Below, piece after piece: positions 16,800 to 25,201 of a stretch of DNA of 64,000 nucleotides (its first letter is position 1; each line of letters begins with the position of its first letter). The DNA lies in assembly GCF_003002095.1 (NCBI RefSeq), contig NZ_PVZC01000006.1, positions 310,001 to 374,000 on the forward strand. Direction: 5' to 3'. Position numbers and translations under genes: made by a program. A model generated the notes under the pieces. That model made no database searches and was not told where the DNA came from. It saw only the letters and a program-made list of their open reading frames with translations. This DNA comes from Allonocardiopsis opalescens (GTDB lineage Bacteria; Actinomycetota; Actinomycetes; Streptosporangiales; Streptosporangiaceae).

Positions 16800-18380
16800 T
16801 TGTCCGTCGACCCGCCCGCCCCCGACCCCGCCGGCATCAGGATCCTGCCGGACGATACGCGCTACCCCTCGGTCAGCCGGGGCTTCAACCCCCGCTGGCA
16901 CGCGCGCCCCGAGTACGTCCGGCTGGTCGCGACCCCCCAGGAGGCGGCGGCCGCACTGCAGGAGGCCGTTCAGGAGTCCCCGCGGCACCCCGGCAAGGAC
17001 AGGATCACCGTCCGCTCGGGCGGCCACTGCTACGAGAACTTCGTCTGCGCCCCCGACGTGCGCATGATCATCGACGTCTCGCTGATGAACGGGATCTACC
17101 CCGACGAGGAGATGGGCGCCGTCTGCATCGAGGCCGGGGCGACCAACGGCGACCTGCGCAAGCGCCTCTTCCTCACCACCGGCAAGGTGCTGCCCGGCGG
17201 CTCGTGCCCCTCCGTCGGCGCGGGCGGCCACGTGCCGGCCGGCGGCTTCGGCCTGCTCTCGCGCCAGTACGGGCTCACCGTAGACTACCTGTACGCGGTT
17301 GAGGTGGCGGTCGTGCGCGACGGCCGGGTCGAGCTGGTCCGCGCGTCCAGCGACACCGACGACATCGCCCTCAACGACCTGTGGTGGGCGCACACCGGGG
17401 GCGGCGGCGGCAACTTCGGCGTGCTCACCCGGATGTGGTTCAGGGGCCTGCCGACCGCGCCCGAGCACGTGATCCTGAGCGCGGGCGGCTGGAAGTGGAG
17501 CGGCATCGACAAGCCGTCCTTCACCCGGATCGTGCAGAACTTCGGCGACTTCTTCGAGCGGCACAGCGAGCCCGACGACCCCTTCGGCGCCCTGTTCGCG
17601 ATCCTGCTGCTCAACCACGCCACCCAGGACAAGATCGGCCTCATCGCGCAGATCGATGCGAGCGTCCCCGACGCCGACCGGCTCATGACGGAGTTCCACG
17701 ACGCGATGACCGACGGACCGCACGCCGAACTCGCGCTGGAGCCGCTGACGGAGGGCTACGGCGAGTACCCGGCCTTCAGCGGCCTGCACACGCCCACGCC
17801 GCTGCCGTGGGACACCGTGGAGAAGCTGCTCGGCCCGGTCGACAACAACCGCTGCGGCAAGCACAAGTCGGCCTACATGCAGCGGCCGCTGCCCGACCAC
17901 CACATCGACGCGATGTGGGACGCCCTCACCGAGGACCTGGGGCCGGGCGTCAAGCGCGACGCCGTCGTGCAGATCGACTCCTACGGCTCCCAGGTCAACG
18001 TACCGGCCCCCGACGCGACGGCCGTCGACCAGCGCAGCTCCATCATCAAGCTCCAGCACCAGGTCTACTGGCCCGCGCCGGGCGCCGGCGAGGCCGAGCT
18101 GGCCTGGATCCGCCGGTTGTACAAGACGATGTACAGCGACACCGGCGGCGTTCCGGTCAGGCAGGGCCCGGAGCGGAAGGTGTCGGCGACGGACGGCTGC
18201 TACATCGGCTACCCCGACGTCGACCTGAACGACCCGGAGTGGAACGAGTCCGGCCAGGACTGCTACCGGCTGTACTACGGCGACAACTACCAGCGCCTCC
18301 AGCGCGCCAAGGCGTACTGGGACCCCGACAACGTCTTCCGCAGCGCCCAGTCGGTCCGCCTGCCGGGCGCGGAGCGGTAG
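16800..18380 (+). CDS. FAD-linked oxidase (berberine-bridge type) with two predicted covalent flavin links
   Basis: 526 aa, starting at TTG behind a GAGGAGG ribosome site. The PCMH FAD-binding domain (about 35-220) contains VRSGGHCYENF with His76 and GGSCPSVGAGGH with Cys136. These are the two residues that bind FAD covalently in the 6-S-cysteinyl, 8-alpha-N1-histidyl enzymes. Their 60-residue spacing equals that I recall for aclacinomycin oxidoreductase (His70/Cys130). A substrate domain and the C-terminal BBE tail (AYWDPDNVFRSAQSV) follow. No signal peptide is seen. Family members oxidise alcohols, sugars or polyketide glycosides with oxygen. The substrate here is unknown. It faces the dehydrogenase gene convergently. 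Confidence 0.9.
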   Translation: MSVDPPAPDPAGIRILPDDTRYPSVSRGFNPRWHARPEYVRLVATPQEAAAALQEAVQESPRHPGKDRITVRSGGHCYENFVCAPDVRMIIDVSLMNGIYPDEEMGAVCIEAGATNGDLRKRLFLTTGKVLPGGSCPSVGAGGHVPAGGFGLLSRQYGLTVDYLYAVEVAVVRDGRVELVRASSDTDDIALNDLWWAHTGGGGGNFGVLTRMWFRGLPTAPEHVILSAGGWKWSGIDKPSFTRIVQNFGDFFERHSEPDDPFGALFAILLLNHATQDKIGLIAQIDASVPDADRLMTEFHDAMTDGPHAELALEPLTEGYGEYPAFSGLHTPTPLPWDTVEKLLGPVDNNRCGKHKSAYMQRPLPDHHIDAMWDALTEDLGPGVKRDAVVQIDSYGSQVNVPAPDATAVDQRSSIIKLQHQVYWPAPGAGEAELAWIRRLYKTMYSDTGGVPVRQGPERKVSATDGCYIGYPDVDLNDPEWNESGQDCYRLYYGDNYQRLQRAKAYWDPDNVFRSAQSVRLPGAER

Positions 18381-18384
18381 GCGC

Positions 18385-18421
18385 GGCGGGTCCGGGCGGA
18401 CGCCCGCCGCCCGGACCCGCC
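18385..18421. terminator. Perfect 15-bp hairpin between convergent genes
   Basis: Arms 18385-18399 and 18407-18421 pair fully around a 7-nt loop, directly after the oxidase stop and before the dehydrogenase stop. Likely a bidirectional terminator. Confidence 0.75.
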
Positions 18422-18428
18422 CGACGCC

Positions 18429-19526
18429 TCAGTCCGCCAGCGCGTCGATGATCGCCGCCGTCACCTCGGCCGTGGACGCCCTGCCACCGAGGTCGCGCGG
18501 CAGCACCCCGGCGGCCGTGGTGGCGGCGATGGCCCGGTTCAGCCGCCCGGCCTGCTCGGACAGGCCGAAGTGGTCCAGCATCATCGCCGCGCTGCCCACC
18601 GCTCCGATCGGGTTGGCCACGCCCTGCCCGGCGATGTCGGGGGCGGAGCCGTGCACCGGCTCGAACATGCTCGGCCAGGCCCGCTCCGGATTGAGGTTGG
18701 CGCTGGCGGCCAGGCCCAGGCTGCCGGCCAGCGCGCTGCCGAGGTCGGACAGGATGTCGGCGTTGAGGTTGGAGGCGACCACCACGGACAGCTCCTCGGG
18801 CCGCAGCACGAACTTCGCCGCCATCGCGTCCACCAGCACGCTCTCGGTCTCCACGTCGGGGTAGTCGGCGGCCACCCGGCGGAACACCTCGTCCCACAGC
18901 ACCATGCCGTACTGCTGGGCGTTGCTCTTGGTGACGCTGGAGACCTTGCGGCGCTCCCGAGTGCGGGCCAGGTCGAAGGCGAAGCGGATGATCCGCTCGC
19001 AGCCCGTCTCGGTGAAGACCGAGCTCTGCACCGCGACCTCGCCGCCCGCGCCGCGCCCGGCGAAGTTGCGGCCGCCGAAGCCGGCGTACTCGCCCTCGCT
19101 GTTCTCCCGGACCACCACCCAGTCCAGCTCGGCGCGGTCGGCGGCGCGCAGCGGGCTGAGCACACCGGGCAGAAAGCGCACCGGGCGGACATTGGCCCAC
19201 TGGTCGAAGCCCTGGCAGACGCGCAGCCGCAGCCCCCACAGGCTGATGTGGTCGGGCACGGTGGGCCAGCCGACGGCGCCGAAGTAGATCGCGTCGAACT
19301 CCTTGAGCCGGTCCAGGCCGTCGTCGGCCATCATGGCGCCGGTCTCGGCGTAGTACCGCGAGCCCCAGGGGAACTCCGTCCAGTCGAAGGAGAAGGCGCC
19401 GCCGGAGCCGGCGGCCAGCGCGTCGAGCACGGAGCGCCCGGCGGCGACCACCTCGGCGCCCACGCCGTCGGCGGGGATGGCGGCGATGCGGTAGCGGGCC
19501 GGGGTCGGGGACGGATCGGCGGTCAC
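18429..19526 (-). CDS. Tartrate dehydrogenase-like enzyme (isopropylmalate/isocitrate dehydrogenase family)
   Basis: 365 aa. A cytosolic NAD-dependent beta-decarboxylating dehydrogenase. Family marks: AAIPADGVGAEVV at the N-terminus, REN-type substrate loop VVRENSEGEYAGFGG with the catalytic Tyr, SVTKSNAQQYG with the catalytic Lys, the metal-site segment VVASNLNADILSDLGSALAG, and FEPVHGSAPDIAGQG. The WGLRLRV segment, with divergent substrate residues, favours tartrate/D-malate dehydrogenases over leucine biosynthesis. The start is a GTG. A LysR gene lies immediately upstream on the same strand, with a candidate operator between them, suggesting induction by a dicarboxylic acid. Substrate (tartrate, D-malate or a similar acid) is inferred. 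Confidence 0.88.
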   Translation of the reverse strand: MTADPSPTPARYRIAAIPADGVGAEVVAAGRSVLDALAAGSGGAFSFDWTEFPWGSRYYAETGAMMADDGLDRLKEFDAIYFGAVGWPTVPDHISLWGLRLRVCQGFDQWANVRPVRFLPGVLSPLRAADRAELDWVVVRENSEGEYAGFGGRNFAGRGAGGEVAVQSSVFTETGCERIIRFAFDLARTRERRKVSSVTKSNAQQYGMVLWDEVFRRVAADYPDVETESVLVDAMAAKFVLRPEELSVVVASNLNADILSDLGSALAGSLGLAASANLNPERAWPSMFEPVHGSAPDIAGQGVANPIGAVGSAAMMLDHFGLSEQAGRLNRAIAATTAAGVLPRDLGGRASTAEVTAAIIDALAD

Positions 19527-19638
19527 GGGCTGGCCCTCCCGGGGTCGGCGGTACGGACGGCGCCGGCGGAGCGGCGCCGCGGCTTCCGAGTCAAGCGGCC
19601 GCGGCGCCGCGCGTCCAAGACCGGTTGCCGATGGGCGC

Positions 19639-19655
19639 GATAGGCGCCGCCTATC
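19639..19655. promoter_or_regulatory. LysR-type operator candidate
   Basis: GATAGGC and GCCTATC form a perfect 7-bp dyad around GCC and contain the LysR T-N11-A pattern. The dyad overlaps the lysR stop codon and lies 113 bp upstream of the dehydrogenase start, a normal distance for activation of that gene. Confidence 0.5.
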
Positions 19656-20556
19656 CGCGCACCTCCGGCAGCCGCTCGGCGGCCAGCCGGCGCGCGGTGC
19701 CCAGGAAGGCGCGGGCGGCGGGGGTGAGGTGGCCGCGCCTGCTGACCAGCGCGACCCGCAGCCGGGCGCCGTGCTCGACCGGCGCGGCCACCGCGCCGCA
19801 GCGCCGTGCCAGCGCGGTCCAGGCGTCCGGCAGCACGGCCGCGCCGACGCCGGCCAGCACCAGCGGCAGGATCGAGGTGCGGTGGCCGACCTCAGCGGCG
19901 ATCCGCAGGTCGGCGCCCTCGGCGATCATCCCGTCGACCACGCCGCGCATCGTGCTGCCGCGGCCGGCCACGATCAGCCGCAGCCCGGCCAGGCCGGCCG
20001 CCGCCACCGGCACGCCGTCGCGCACCGGCCCGCCGGGGGCGGCCACCACGACGAAGGGCTGCTCCTCGATGTCCAGCACGTCCAGCCCCGGCGCGGCCAC
20101 CCGGCCGGCGGCGCCGAGCAGCCCCAGCTCGCAGGCGCCGTCGCGGACCAGCTCGACCGTCTCGCCGGGGGTGAAGGCCGCCGTGGCGCTGATCGTGACC
20201 TCCGGGCTGCGCCGGGCGAAGCGCCGCACCAGCGCGCCGAAGGGCTCGATGCCGGGCGAGGGCATGGCGGCCAGGTCCAGGGTGCCCTGCCGCAGCCCGG
20301 TCAGCGCGGCCGAGGCGTCGCGCACCGCGGCCAGGTCACGCAGCACCTGGCGGCTGGGCCCCAGCAGCCGCCGTCCGGCGCGGCTGAGGGTGACGCCGCG
20401 CCCGGTGCGGTGGAACAGCGGCACGCCCAGCTCGGCCTCCAGATTCGCGATCGCCTGCGACAGCGAGGGCTGCGCGATGTGCAGCGCGGCGGCCGCGCGG
20501 CTGAAGCCGCCGTGCTCGGCGATCGCCACGAAGTACTCCAGTTGCCTGGCGTCCAC
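19651..20556 (-). CDS. LysR family transcriptional regulator
   Basis: 301 aa. The N-terminal winged helix is typical (ARQLEYFVAIAEHGGFSRAAAAL, then IAQPSLSQAIANLEAELG), with an effector-binding periplasmic-binding-type domain after about residue 90. The GTG at 20556 has a very strong site, GGGGAGGTGAC, and the protein then starts in register with the family. The open frame extends 18 codons further but without support. It sits upstream of the tartrate-dehydrogenase-like gene on the same strand and is the likely regulator of it. Confidence 0.9.
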   Translation of the reverse strand: MDARQLEYFVAIAEHGGFSRAAAALHIAQPSLSQAIANLEAELGVPLFHRTGRGVTLSRAGRRLLGPSRQVLRDLAAVRDASAALTGLRQGTLDLAAMPSPGIEPFGALVRRFARRSPEVTISATAAFTPGETVELVRDGACELGLLGAAGRVAAPGLDVLDIEEQPFVVVAAPGGPVRDGVPVAAAGLAGLRLIVAGRGSTMRGVVDGMIAEGADLRIAAEVGHRTSILPLVLAGVGAAVLPDAWTALARRCGAVAAPVEHGARLRVALVSRRGHLTPAARAFLGTARRLAAERLPEVRG

Positions 20557-20663
20557 GTCACCTCCCCGGTCCGGCGGTGCGCCGGCCCCACTCCTACCGA
20601 ATCGTGCCAATTGCGGGTATGCGGCCGTGACTTCCGCGAAAATGGGAGATCTTCACCCCTTCG

Positions 20664-21536
20664 ATGGAAGAGATGGCCGCCGCCATGACCGACTCCACCG
20701 CTCCCGATACCGGGGACGCCATCGCCCGCGAGACCTTCGACGAGTCGTGGCTGGCCACCCCGATCGACACCAGCACCGCCTCGATCGCCCGCGTCTACGA
20801 CTACGTGCTCGGCGGCAAGGACAACTTCGCCGTCGACCGCGTCCCCGGCGACGCCTTCCTGTCGATCGAGGGCGCCGCCTCGATGCCCTTCGACAACCGC
20901 TTCTTCATCAAGCGCGTGGTGCGCTTCCTGGTCGCCGAGGCGGGGATCGACCAGATCATCGACATTGGCTCCGGCCTGCCGACCAGCAGCAATGTGCACG
21001 AGTTCGCCCGGGAGGCGAACCCGGGCGCCAGGGTCGTCTACGTCGACAACGACCCCATCGTGCTGGCGCACGGCCGCGCGCTGCTGGACGACAGCGGCGC
21101 GACCACCGTCATCACCGCCGACCTCCTCGAACCCGAGGGCATCTTCACCAATCCCGACACCCTCCGGCTGATCGACTTCGAGCGCCCGGTCGGCGTGCTC
21201 ATCGCCAGTGTGCTGCACCACCTGCACGACCACCAGAACCCGGTGGCGGTGGCCGCGGCGATCCGCGACCGGGTCCCGTCCGGCTCCTACCTGGCCATCG
21301 CCAACTTCCACGACAGCGGCGACCCCCGCGCGCGCGAGATCGAGAAGGCCCTGCTGGACAAGGGCCTGGGCACCGGCCGCTTCCGCACCTGGCCGGACCA
21401 GCGCCGCTACTTCCACGGACTCGAACTGGTCGATCCCGGGCTGGTGCCGGTCAACGAGTGGCGCCCCGACGACGAGACACCGGCCGACAGCCCCGTGCAC
21501 CACCTCTACATCGGCGGCGTCGGCCGCAAGCCCTGA
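20664..21536 (+). CDS. SAM-dependent methyltransferase (Methyltransf_19 family)
   Basis: 290 aa if the first ATG is used; a second ATG seven codons later (20685) is also possible. Actinomycete-specific family mark ARVYDYVLGGKDNFAVDR (about residues 43-60). The SAM-binding core is IDQIIDIGSGLPTSSNVHEFA, and the acidic tip of the next strand is VVYVDNDPIVLAHGRALL. A later RPVGVLIASVLHHLHD strand completes the Rossmann fold. These proteins are abundant in actinomycetes, often several per genome; their substrates are unknown. It is divergent from the LysR gene. Confidence 0.9.
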   Translation: MEEMAAAMTDSTAPDTGDAIARETFDESWLATPIDTSTASIARVYDYVLGGKDNFAVDRVPGDAFLSIEGAASMPFDNRFFIKRVVRFLVAEAGIDQIIDIGSGLPTSSNVHEFAREANPGARVVYVDNDPIVLAHGRALLDDSGATTVITADLLEPEGIFTNPDTLRLIDFERPVGVLIASVLHHLHDHQNPVAVAAAIRDRVPSGSYLAIANFHDSGDPRAREIEKALLDKGLGTGRFRTWPDQRRYFHGLELVDPGLVPVNEWRPDDETPADSPVHHLYIGGVGRKP

Positions 21537-21550
21537 GCCTGGCGGCGCAC

Positions 21551-22813
21551 TCAGCCGAAGGGGTGCGGGGGCGCGGCCGCGGGGTCGGCGGCCGGCAGCG
21601 GCTCGGCGGCCGGCGGCAGCCGCGCGCCGGGGGCGACCGCGCGCACGACCACCGTGCCGGTCGGGCCGACCCCGGGCGCGGTGGTGTCGACGCGGACGAC
21701 GTCGCGGCCGGTGCGGTCGGCCAGGGCGCGGGCCAGCCCCCGGGCCGAGCCGGCGGCGGAGGCGCCGCCGGGGCCGGGCCAGGGCGCGCTGCCGGCGCCC
21801 CTGGCCAAGTGGTCGAGCGCGTGCCTGGCGCGGAAGGCGTGCAGGGCGTGTTCCAGGGGGCCGTGCAGGCGGGAGCCCCGCCCGGCCCTGAGTCGGTCGG
21901 CGACGGCGCGGGCCGCCGGGCTGTCCAGGCTCCACCGCACCAGCAGCGCCTCGTAGACCGCCGAGCGCGCCGCCTCGGCGGCGGTCGGGGCCGCGCCGGG
22001 GTCGCCGAGGGCGCGGGCGCCGAAGGTCTGCCAGCGGCCGTCGGGGTCGTGCAGGCAGCACAGCAGGCACGCGGTGCGCCGGGCTCCGGGCAGCAGCAGG
22101 AAGGTGGTGGCCAGGCCGGCCGCGGCCAGCCCGGCCCGCAGCGGCTCGGGCAGGGGGTCGGGGCCGGTGAGCAGGACGCGCGGGGCGCCGCCGTACCAGG
22201 CGCGGGCGAGGAGGTCGTGCTCCAGCAGTTCCAGCACGGCGTGCCGGGCCGCCGCGTTCTGGCCGGTGTGCGCGCCGAGTCCGCTGATGCCGGGAAGCGG
22301 CCACGGCGGCTCGCCGGGGGCGGGCGAGGTCCGCAGGTGCACCGCCCAGGCGGGCACCAGGACCGGGCCGAGGCCGGTCAGCGACTCCCCCGGCAGCCAC
22401 AGCGTCTCGGCCGAGCGCGCTTCGGGGTGCCCGGCCAGCTCGGGCCAGTCGAGCGGGTCGAGCGCGGGGCGGCCGGCCGCGCGCAGCCGGTCGAAGCGGC
22501 CGAGGACCGAGCCGGGCGGTCCGCCGGCCGCGGCGCGGCGGCCGGCGACGGCGGCGTGCACCCGCTCCAGCAGCCCGGCCCTGGCGCGCAGGGTCACCGA
22601 GACGACGTTCTCGCCCGCCGCCGCGCCGACCAGCACCCGGCGGCCGCCCGCGGCGCCGTTGGGGGCCAGGCCGGGGGCGTGGGCGGTGGCCCGCCCGACG
22701 ACCAGGCGGTCGAGCCGCGCGAACGGGCGGAAGACGTGCACCGGCCAGCGGCCGGCGGCCAGCCCGATGCGACCGGGCGGCGCCGCCTCGCGGGTGCGCA
22801 GCGCGCCGGTCAT
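21551..22813 (-). CDS. YcaO-domain protein
   Basis: 420 aa. YcaO enzymes use ATP to activate peptide backbone amides (azoline or thioamide formation). Supporting motifs: GAHTGQNAAARHAVLELLEHD (about 180-200) with Glu195 and Glu198 of the ExxE metal/ATP motif, LLERV with Glu83 and Arg84 (SxxExxER region), and a Pro-rich C-terminus ending PPHPFG, close to the conserved PHPFP end. The first Glu of the N-terminal ATP motif seems replaced by Gly80, so ATP binding may be altered. The start ATG overlaps the stop of the upstream gene (ATGA), so the two are translationally coupled. No E1-like or cyclodehydratase partner is seen beside it. Confidence 0.78.
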   Translation of the reverse strand: MTGALRTREAAPPGRIGLAAGRWPVHVFRPFARLDRLVVGRATAHAPGLAPNGAAGGRRVLVGAAAGENVVSVTLRARAGLLERVHAAVAGRRAAAGGPPGSVLGRFDRLRAAGRPALDPLDWPELAGHPEARSAETLWLPGESLTGLGPVLVPAWAVHLRTSPAPGEPPWPLPGISGLGAHTGQNAAARHAVLELLEHDLLARAWYGGAPRVLLTGPDPLPEPLRAGLAAAGLATTFLLLPGARRTACLLCCLHDPDGRWQTFGARALGDPGAAPTAAEAARSAVYEALLVRWSLDSPAARAVADRLRAGRGSRLHGPLEHALHAFRARHALDHLARGAGSAPWPGPGGASAAGSARGLARALADRTGRDVVRVDTTAPGVGPTGTVVVRAVAPGARLPPAAEPLPAADPAAAPPHPFG

Positions 22814-23796
22814 CCGGACCACTCCAGCAGCTTCGACGCCTCCTCGGCGAGCTCGCGGCCGCGCGGGCTGAGCGCGCCGGCGCTCACGCGCAGGGCGGCG
22901 GAGTCGCGGGCGCCGCGCTCGGCGAGCGCGGCCCGGCGCCGCGGCGCGCCGGCGCCCCCGGCCCCGGCGCGCAGGCTCCGGTCGTAGAGCTCGACCGTGC
23001 GGGCCGCCACCACGACCCGCTGCAGCAGCGCGGTCGGCGGTCTGGAGTCGGCGCGCAGCGGGCCGCGCACCGGCGGGCCGCCGGAGGCGCCGGGCTCCTC
23101 GGGCAGCAGGAAGGGCTCGATGACGGCGGCGGCGTCGCACCGGGTGCGGGTGGCCTCGCGCACCAGCGCCTCGGCGCAGCCCAGCGGACCGGGCAGGCCG
23201 TCCGGGTGGGCGCGCAGCCGCTCGGCGCCGATGAAGACGGCGCCGTGCGCGGCGAAGTCGGTGAGGCCGTCGAGGCCCGGCCCGTCCAGGAGGGCGACCT
23301 CGCGGACCACGGCCGCGAGCTCGCCGAGCATGGCGGGCCACACGTCGCCGAGCAGCCGGGCGGCGTCGCGCAGCGCGGCCCGGCGCGCGCCGTCCCACTC
23401 GGCCACCGCGACCGGCTCGGAGCGGCCGTCGAGGCCGGGCAGCAGGGAGGCGCGGCCGGTGGCGCGGCGCAGGCTGAGGCTGAGGTGGCGGCGGGGGCCG
23501 GGCAGCCCGACCGTCCACCGCTCGTGCACGCGCTCGACGCCGCGGTCGGTGCGGACCCGTTCGGCCACGGCGGCCAGTTCGGCGGAGAGGCGGACCCGGA
23601 CGGCGAGGTCGGCGGCGCCGCGCCCGGTCGCGCGCTGCGCGGCGTGCGCGAGGGTGTGGAAGGCCGGGTTCCGCAGCGCGGCCGGCGGCGGCACCACGGC
23701 GTGGCCGCCGAGGAACGCGGTGAGGCGGCCGTGCACCAGTTCGGTGAGGTGCCGCTCGTCGCGGTCCGCGGCGTCCGCGTCGGGTTCGACGCGCAT
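22810..23796 (-). CDS. Degenerate HEXXH-family putative peptide-modification protein
   Basis: 328 aa, cytosolic, Ala/Arg-rich. The layout of the C-terminal half matches the HEXXH-motif proteins of RiPP clusters (2-oxoglutarate type): FAAHGAVFIGAERL, then EALVREATRTRCDAAAVIEPF, then a loop, VRGPLRADSRPPTALLQRVVV and AARTVELYDRS. In active members the third segment reads HExxH; here it is Arg213-Glu214-Ala-Thr-Arg217, so both metal His are gone. GGGGGAG precedes the ATG at 23796. Its stop overlaps the start of the YcaO gene. It probably forms a functional pair with YcaO, as a scaffold or in a metal-independent role. The family assignment rests on pattern likeness only. Confidence 0.6.
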   Translation of the reverse strand: MRVEPDADAADRDERHLTELVHGRLTAFLGGHAVVPPPAALRNPAFHTLAHAAQRATGRGAADLAVRVRLSAELAAVAERVRTDRGVERVHERWTVGLPGPRRHLSLSLRRATGRASLLPGLDGRSEPVAVAEWDGARRAALRDAARLLGDVWPAMLGELAAVVREVALLDGPGLDGLTDFAAHGAVFIGAERLRAHPDGLPGPLGCAEALVREATRTRCDAAAVIEPFLLPEEPGASGGPPVRGPLRADSRPPTALLQRVVVAARTVELYDRSLRAGAGGAGAPRRRAALAERGARDSAALRVSAGALSPRGRELAEEASKLLEWSG

Positions 23797-24462
23797 GTGC
23801 TCCCCCTTCGGCGGAGTGGGTGCGATCGGGTGCGGCGCGGCGGGGTGGGATAAGGCGGGGAGGCGGAAAGCCCCCCGCCCCACCCGTCCGCCCCGAAAGG
23901 AGCGCCCCTGAGCGGGCGCCGGCCGTCGGGGCGGCCCCGGCACGTGCGTGGTGGTGCGCCGTATCGGCGGCGACGCCGACACTTCACGGCGAGGCCGATG
24001 CCGTGGATGCCGGAGTCGGCCACCACCCCTCCTGGAATGGCGCTCACGCACCGCTCGGCCGCTTTTCCGGGCGCCGCGTCGATGGTGGCACGCGGAGAAC
24101 ACACCTGTCTAGAGTTGACCGGCGCCGATCAATTGATCGATTCGGCGCCGCATCGGAAAGGGTGGCATTTCACGCGGTCAAGGGCGCGGGCGCGCGGCCG
24201 GGACGAGTATGGTGACATTTTCGTCACTCCATTCGCGCACTCTGTTCGCAAACTCTGTTCGCATGCTGTTCGGCGCGGAGTGACGATGGGGACGCGGAGC
24301 GGAACGGCGGCGGCAATCGAGGCCATATGCAATTCGCATCTGCGTATCGAATTCAGCCGTCGCGCAATTACCCGGCCGGCATGCCGTCCGGTCCGCGGAC
24401 CGTCCGGGCGCCGGCCCGCCCCCGGGGTCCGGCCGGGACCGGCGCGGCGGCAGACTGGGGGC
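23797..24462. other. 666-bp intergenic region with lower-GC stretch and several repeats
   Basis: It separates the divergent YcaO unit and the SRAP gene. Seen: an 8-bp inverted repeat GGCGCCGA/TCGGCGCC (24121-24128 with 24142-24149) around an AT-rich core; GTGAC-ATTTTC-GTCAC (24212-24227); and a tandem repeat of ACTCTGTTCGCA (24239-24250 and 24252-24263) followed by a third CTGTTCG (24266-24272). GC content from 24100 to 24370 is visibly below the surroundings. A strong AGGAGG with GTG at 24023 on the minus strand opens a frame that does not close for over 1 kb, so no precursor-sized gene could be supported. Confidence 0.5.
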
Positions 24463-25167
24463 ATGTGCGGACGCTATGTGAGTTCGACGAACGACCAGGC
24501 GCTGTTCGACCTCTTCGAGGTCCGCGAGCGGATCGGCGAGCCCGCCCCGCCGTCGTGGAACGTCGCCCCCACCGACCCCGTCCGGGTGATCCTCGACGAT
24601 CCCCGCGCCGAGGGGCCCGCCGTGCGGGTGCTGCGCGAGGTGCGCTGGGGCCTGGTCCCCTCCTGGGCCAAGGACGTCAAGGTCGGCGCCCGGATGATCA
24701 ACGCGCGGGTCGAGAGCGTCACCGAGAAGCCGTCCTTCCGCTCGGCGGCGGCCAGGCGGCGCTGCGTGGTCCCAGCCGACGGCTACTACGAGTGGCAGCG
24801 CGACGGCGGCGGCAAGGTGCCCTACTACCTGCACGCCCCGGACGAGTCGCCGCTGGCCTTCGCCGGGCTCTACGAGCGCTGGCGCGACCCCGCGATCCCC
24901 GACGACGACCCCGCCCGCTGGGTCTGGACCTGCACGATCATCACCACCCGTGCCGCCGACACCGTCGGCCACATCCACGACCGGACCCCGCTGATCCTGC
25001 CCCGCTCGATGGTCGACGACTGGCTCGACCCGGGCACCACCGCCAAGGCCGAGGTCCAGCGGCTGCTGGACGCGGTCCCCGAGCCGCACCTGGTGCCGCG
25101 CCGGGTGGGCGCCGCGGTGGGCTCGGTGCGCAATGACGGGCCCCAGCTGGTGGCGCCGGCCGGCTGA
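24463..25167 (+). CDS. SRAP (HMCES/YedK) family abasic-site DNA-protein crosslinking protein
   Basis: 234 aa. The catalytic Cys2 directly follows the initiator Met (MCGRYVS). It forms a thiazolidine crosslink with abasic sites in single-stranded DNA, protecting them at replication forks. Other family marks: WNVAPTDPVRVI with the Asn, INARVESVTEKPSFR, CVVPADGYYEWQ, GLYERW, and TRAADTVGHIHDRTPLIL with the active-site His. The start is fixed by the need for Cys2. A perfect hairpin follows the stop. No LexA box was found upstream. Confidence 0.95.
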   Translation: MCGRYVSSTNDQALFDLFEVRERIGEPAPPSWNVAPTDPVRVILDDPRAEGPAVRVLREVRWGLVPSWAKDVKVGARMINARVESVTEKPSFRSAAARRRCVVPADGYYEWQRDGGGKVPYYLHAPDESPLAFAGLYERWRDPAIPDDDPARWVWTCTIITTRAADTVGHIHDRTPLILPRSMVDDWLDPGTTAKAEVQRLLDAVPEPHLVPRRVGAAVGSVRNDGPQLVAPAG

Positions 25168-25192
25168 CCGGGACGGGCCGCGCCCGTCCCGG
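25168..25192. terminator. Perfect 10-bp hairpin after the SRAP gene
   Basis: Arms 25168-25177 and 25183-25192 pair fully around CCGCG, between two convergent genes. Likely shared terminator. Confidence 0.7.
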
Positions 25193-25201
25193 CCGCCCGG
25201 G

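Noticed and set aside
22884-24023. GTG with strong AGGAGG upstream of the HEXXH-like gene as a RiPP precursor start
   Set aside because: The frame (beginning VADSGIHGIGLAVK) does not end for over 1 kb and runs out of frame through the downstream gene, so a short precursor is not supported.
24239-24272. GTTCG repeats ahead of the SRAP gene as a LexA box
   Set aside because: All copies point the same way; no CGAAC-N4-GTTCG dyad with correct spacing exists.
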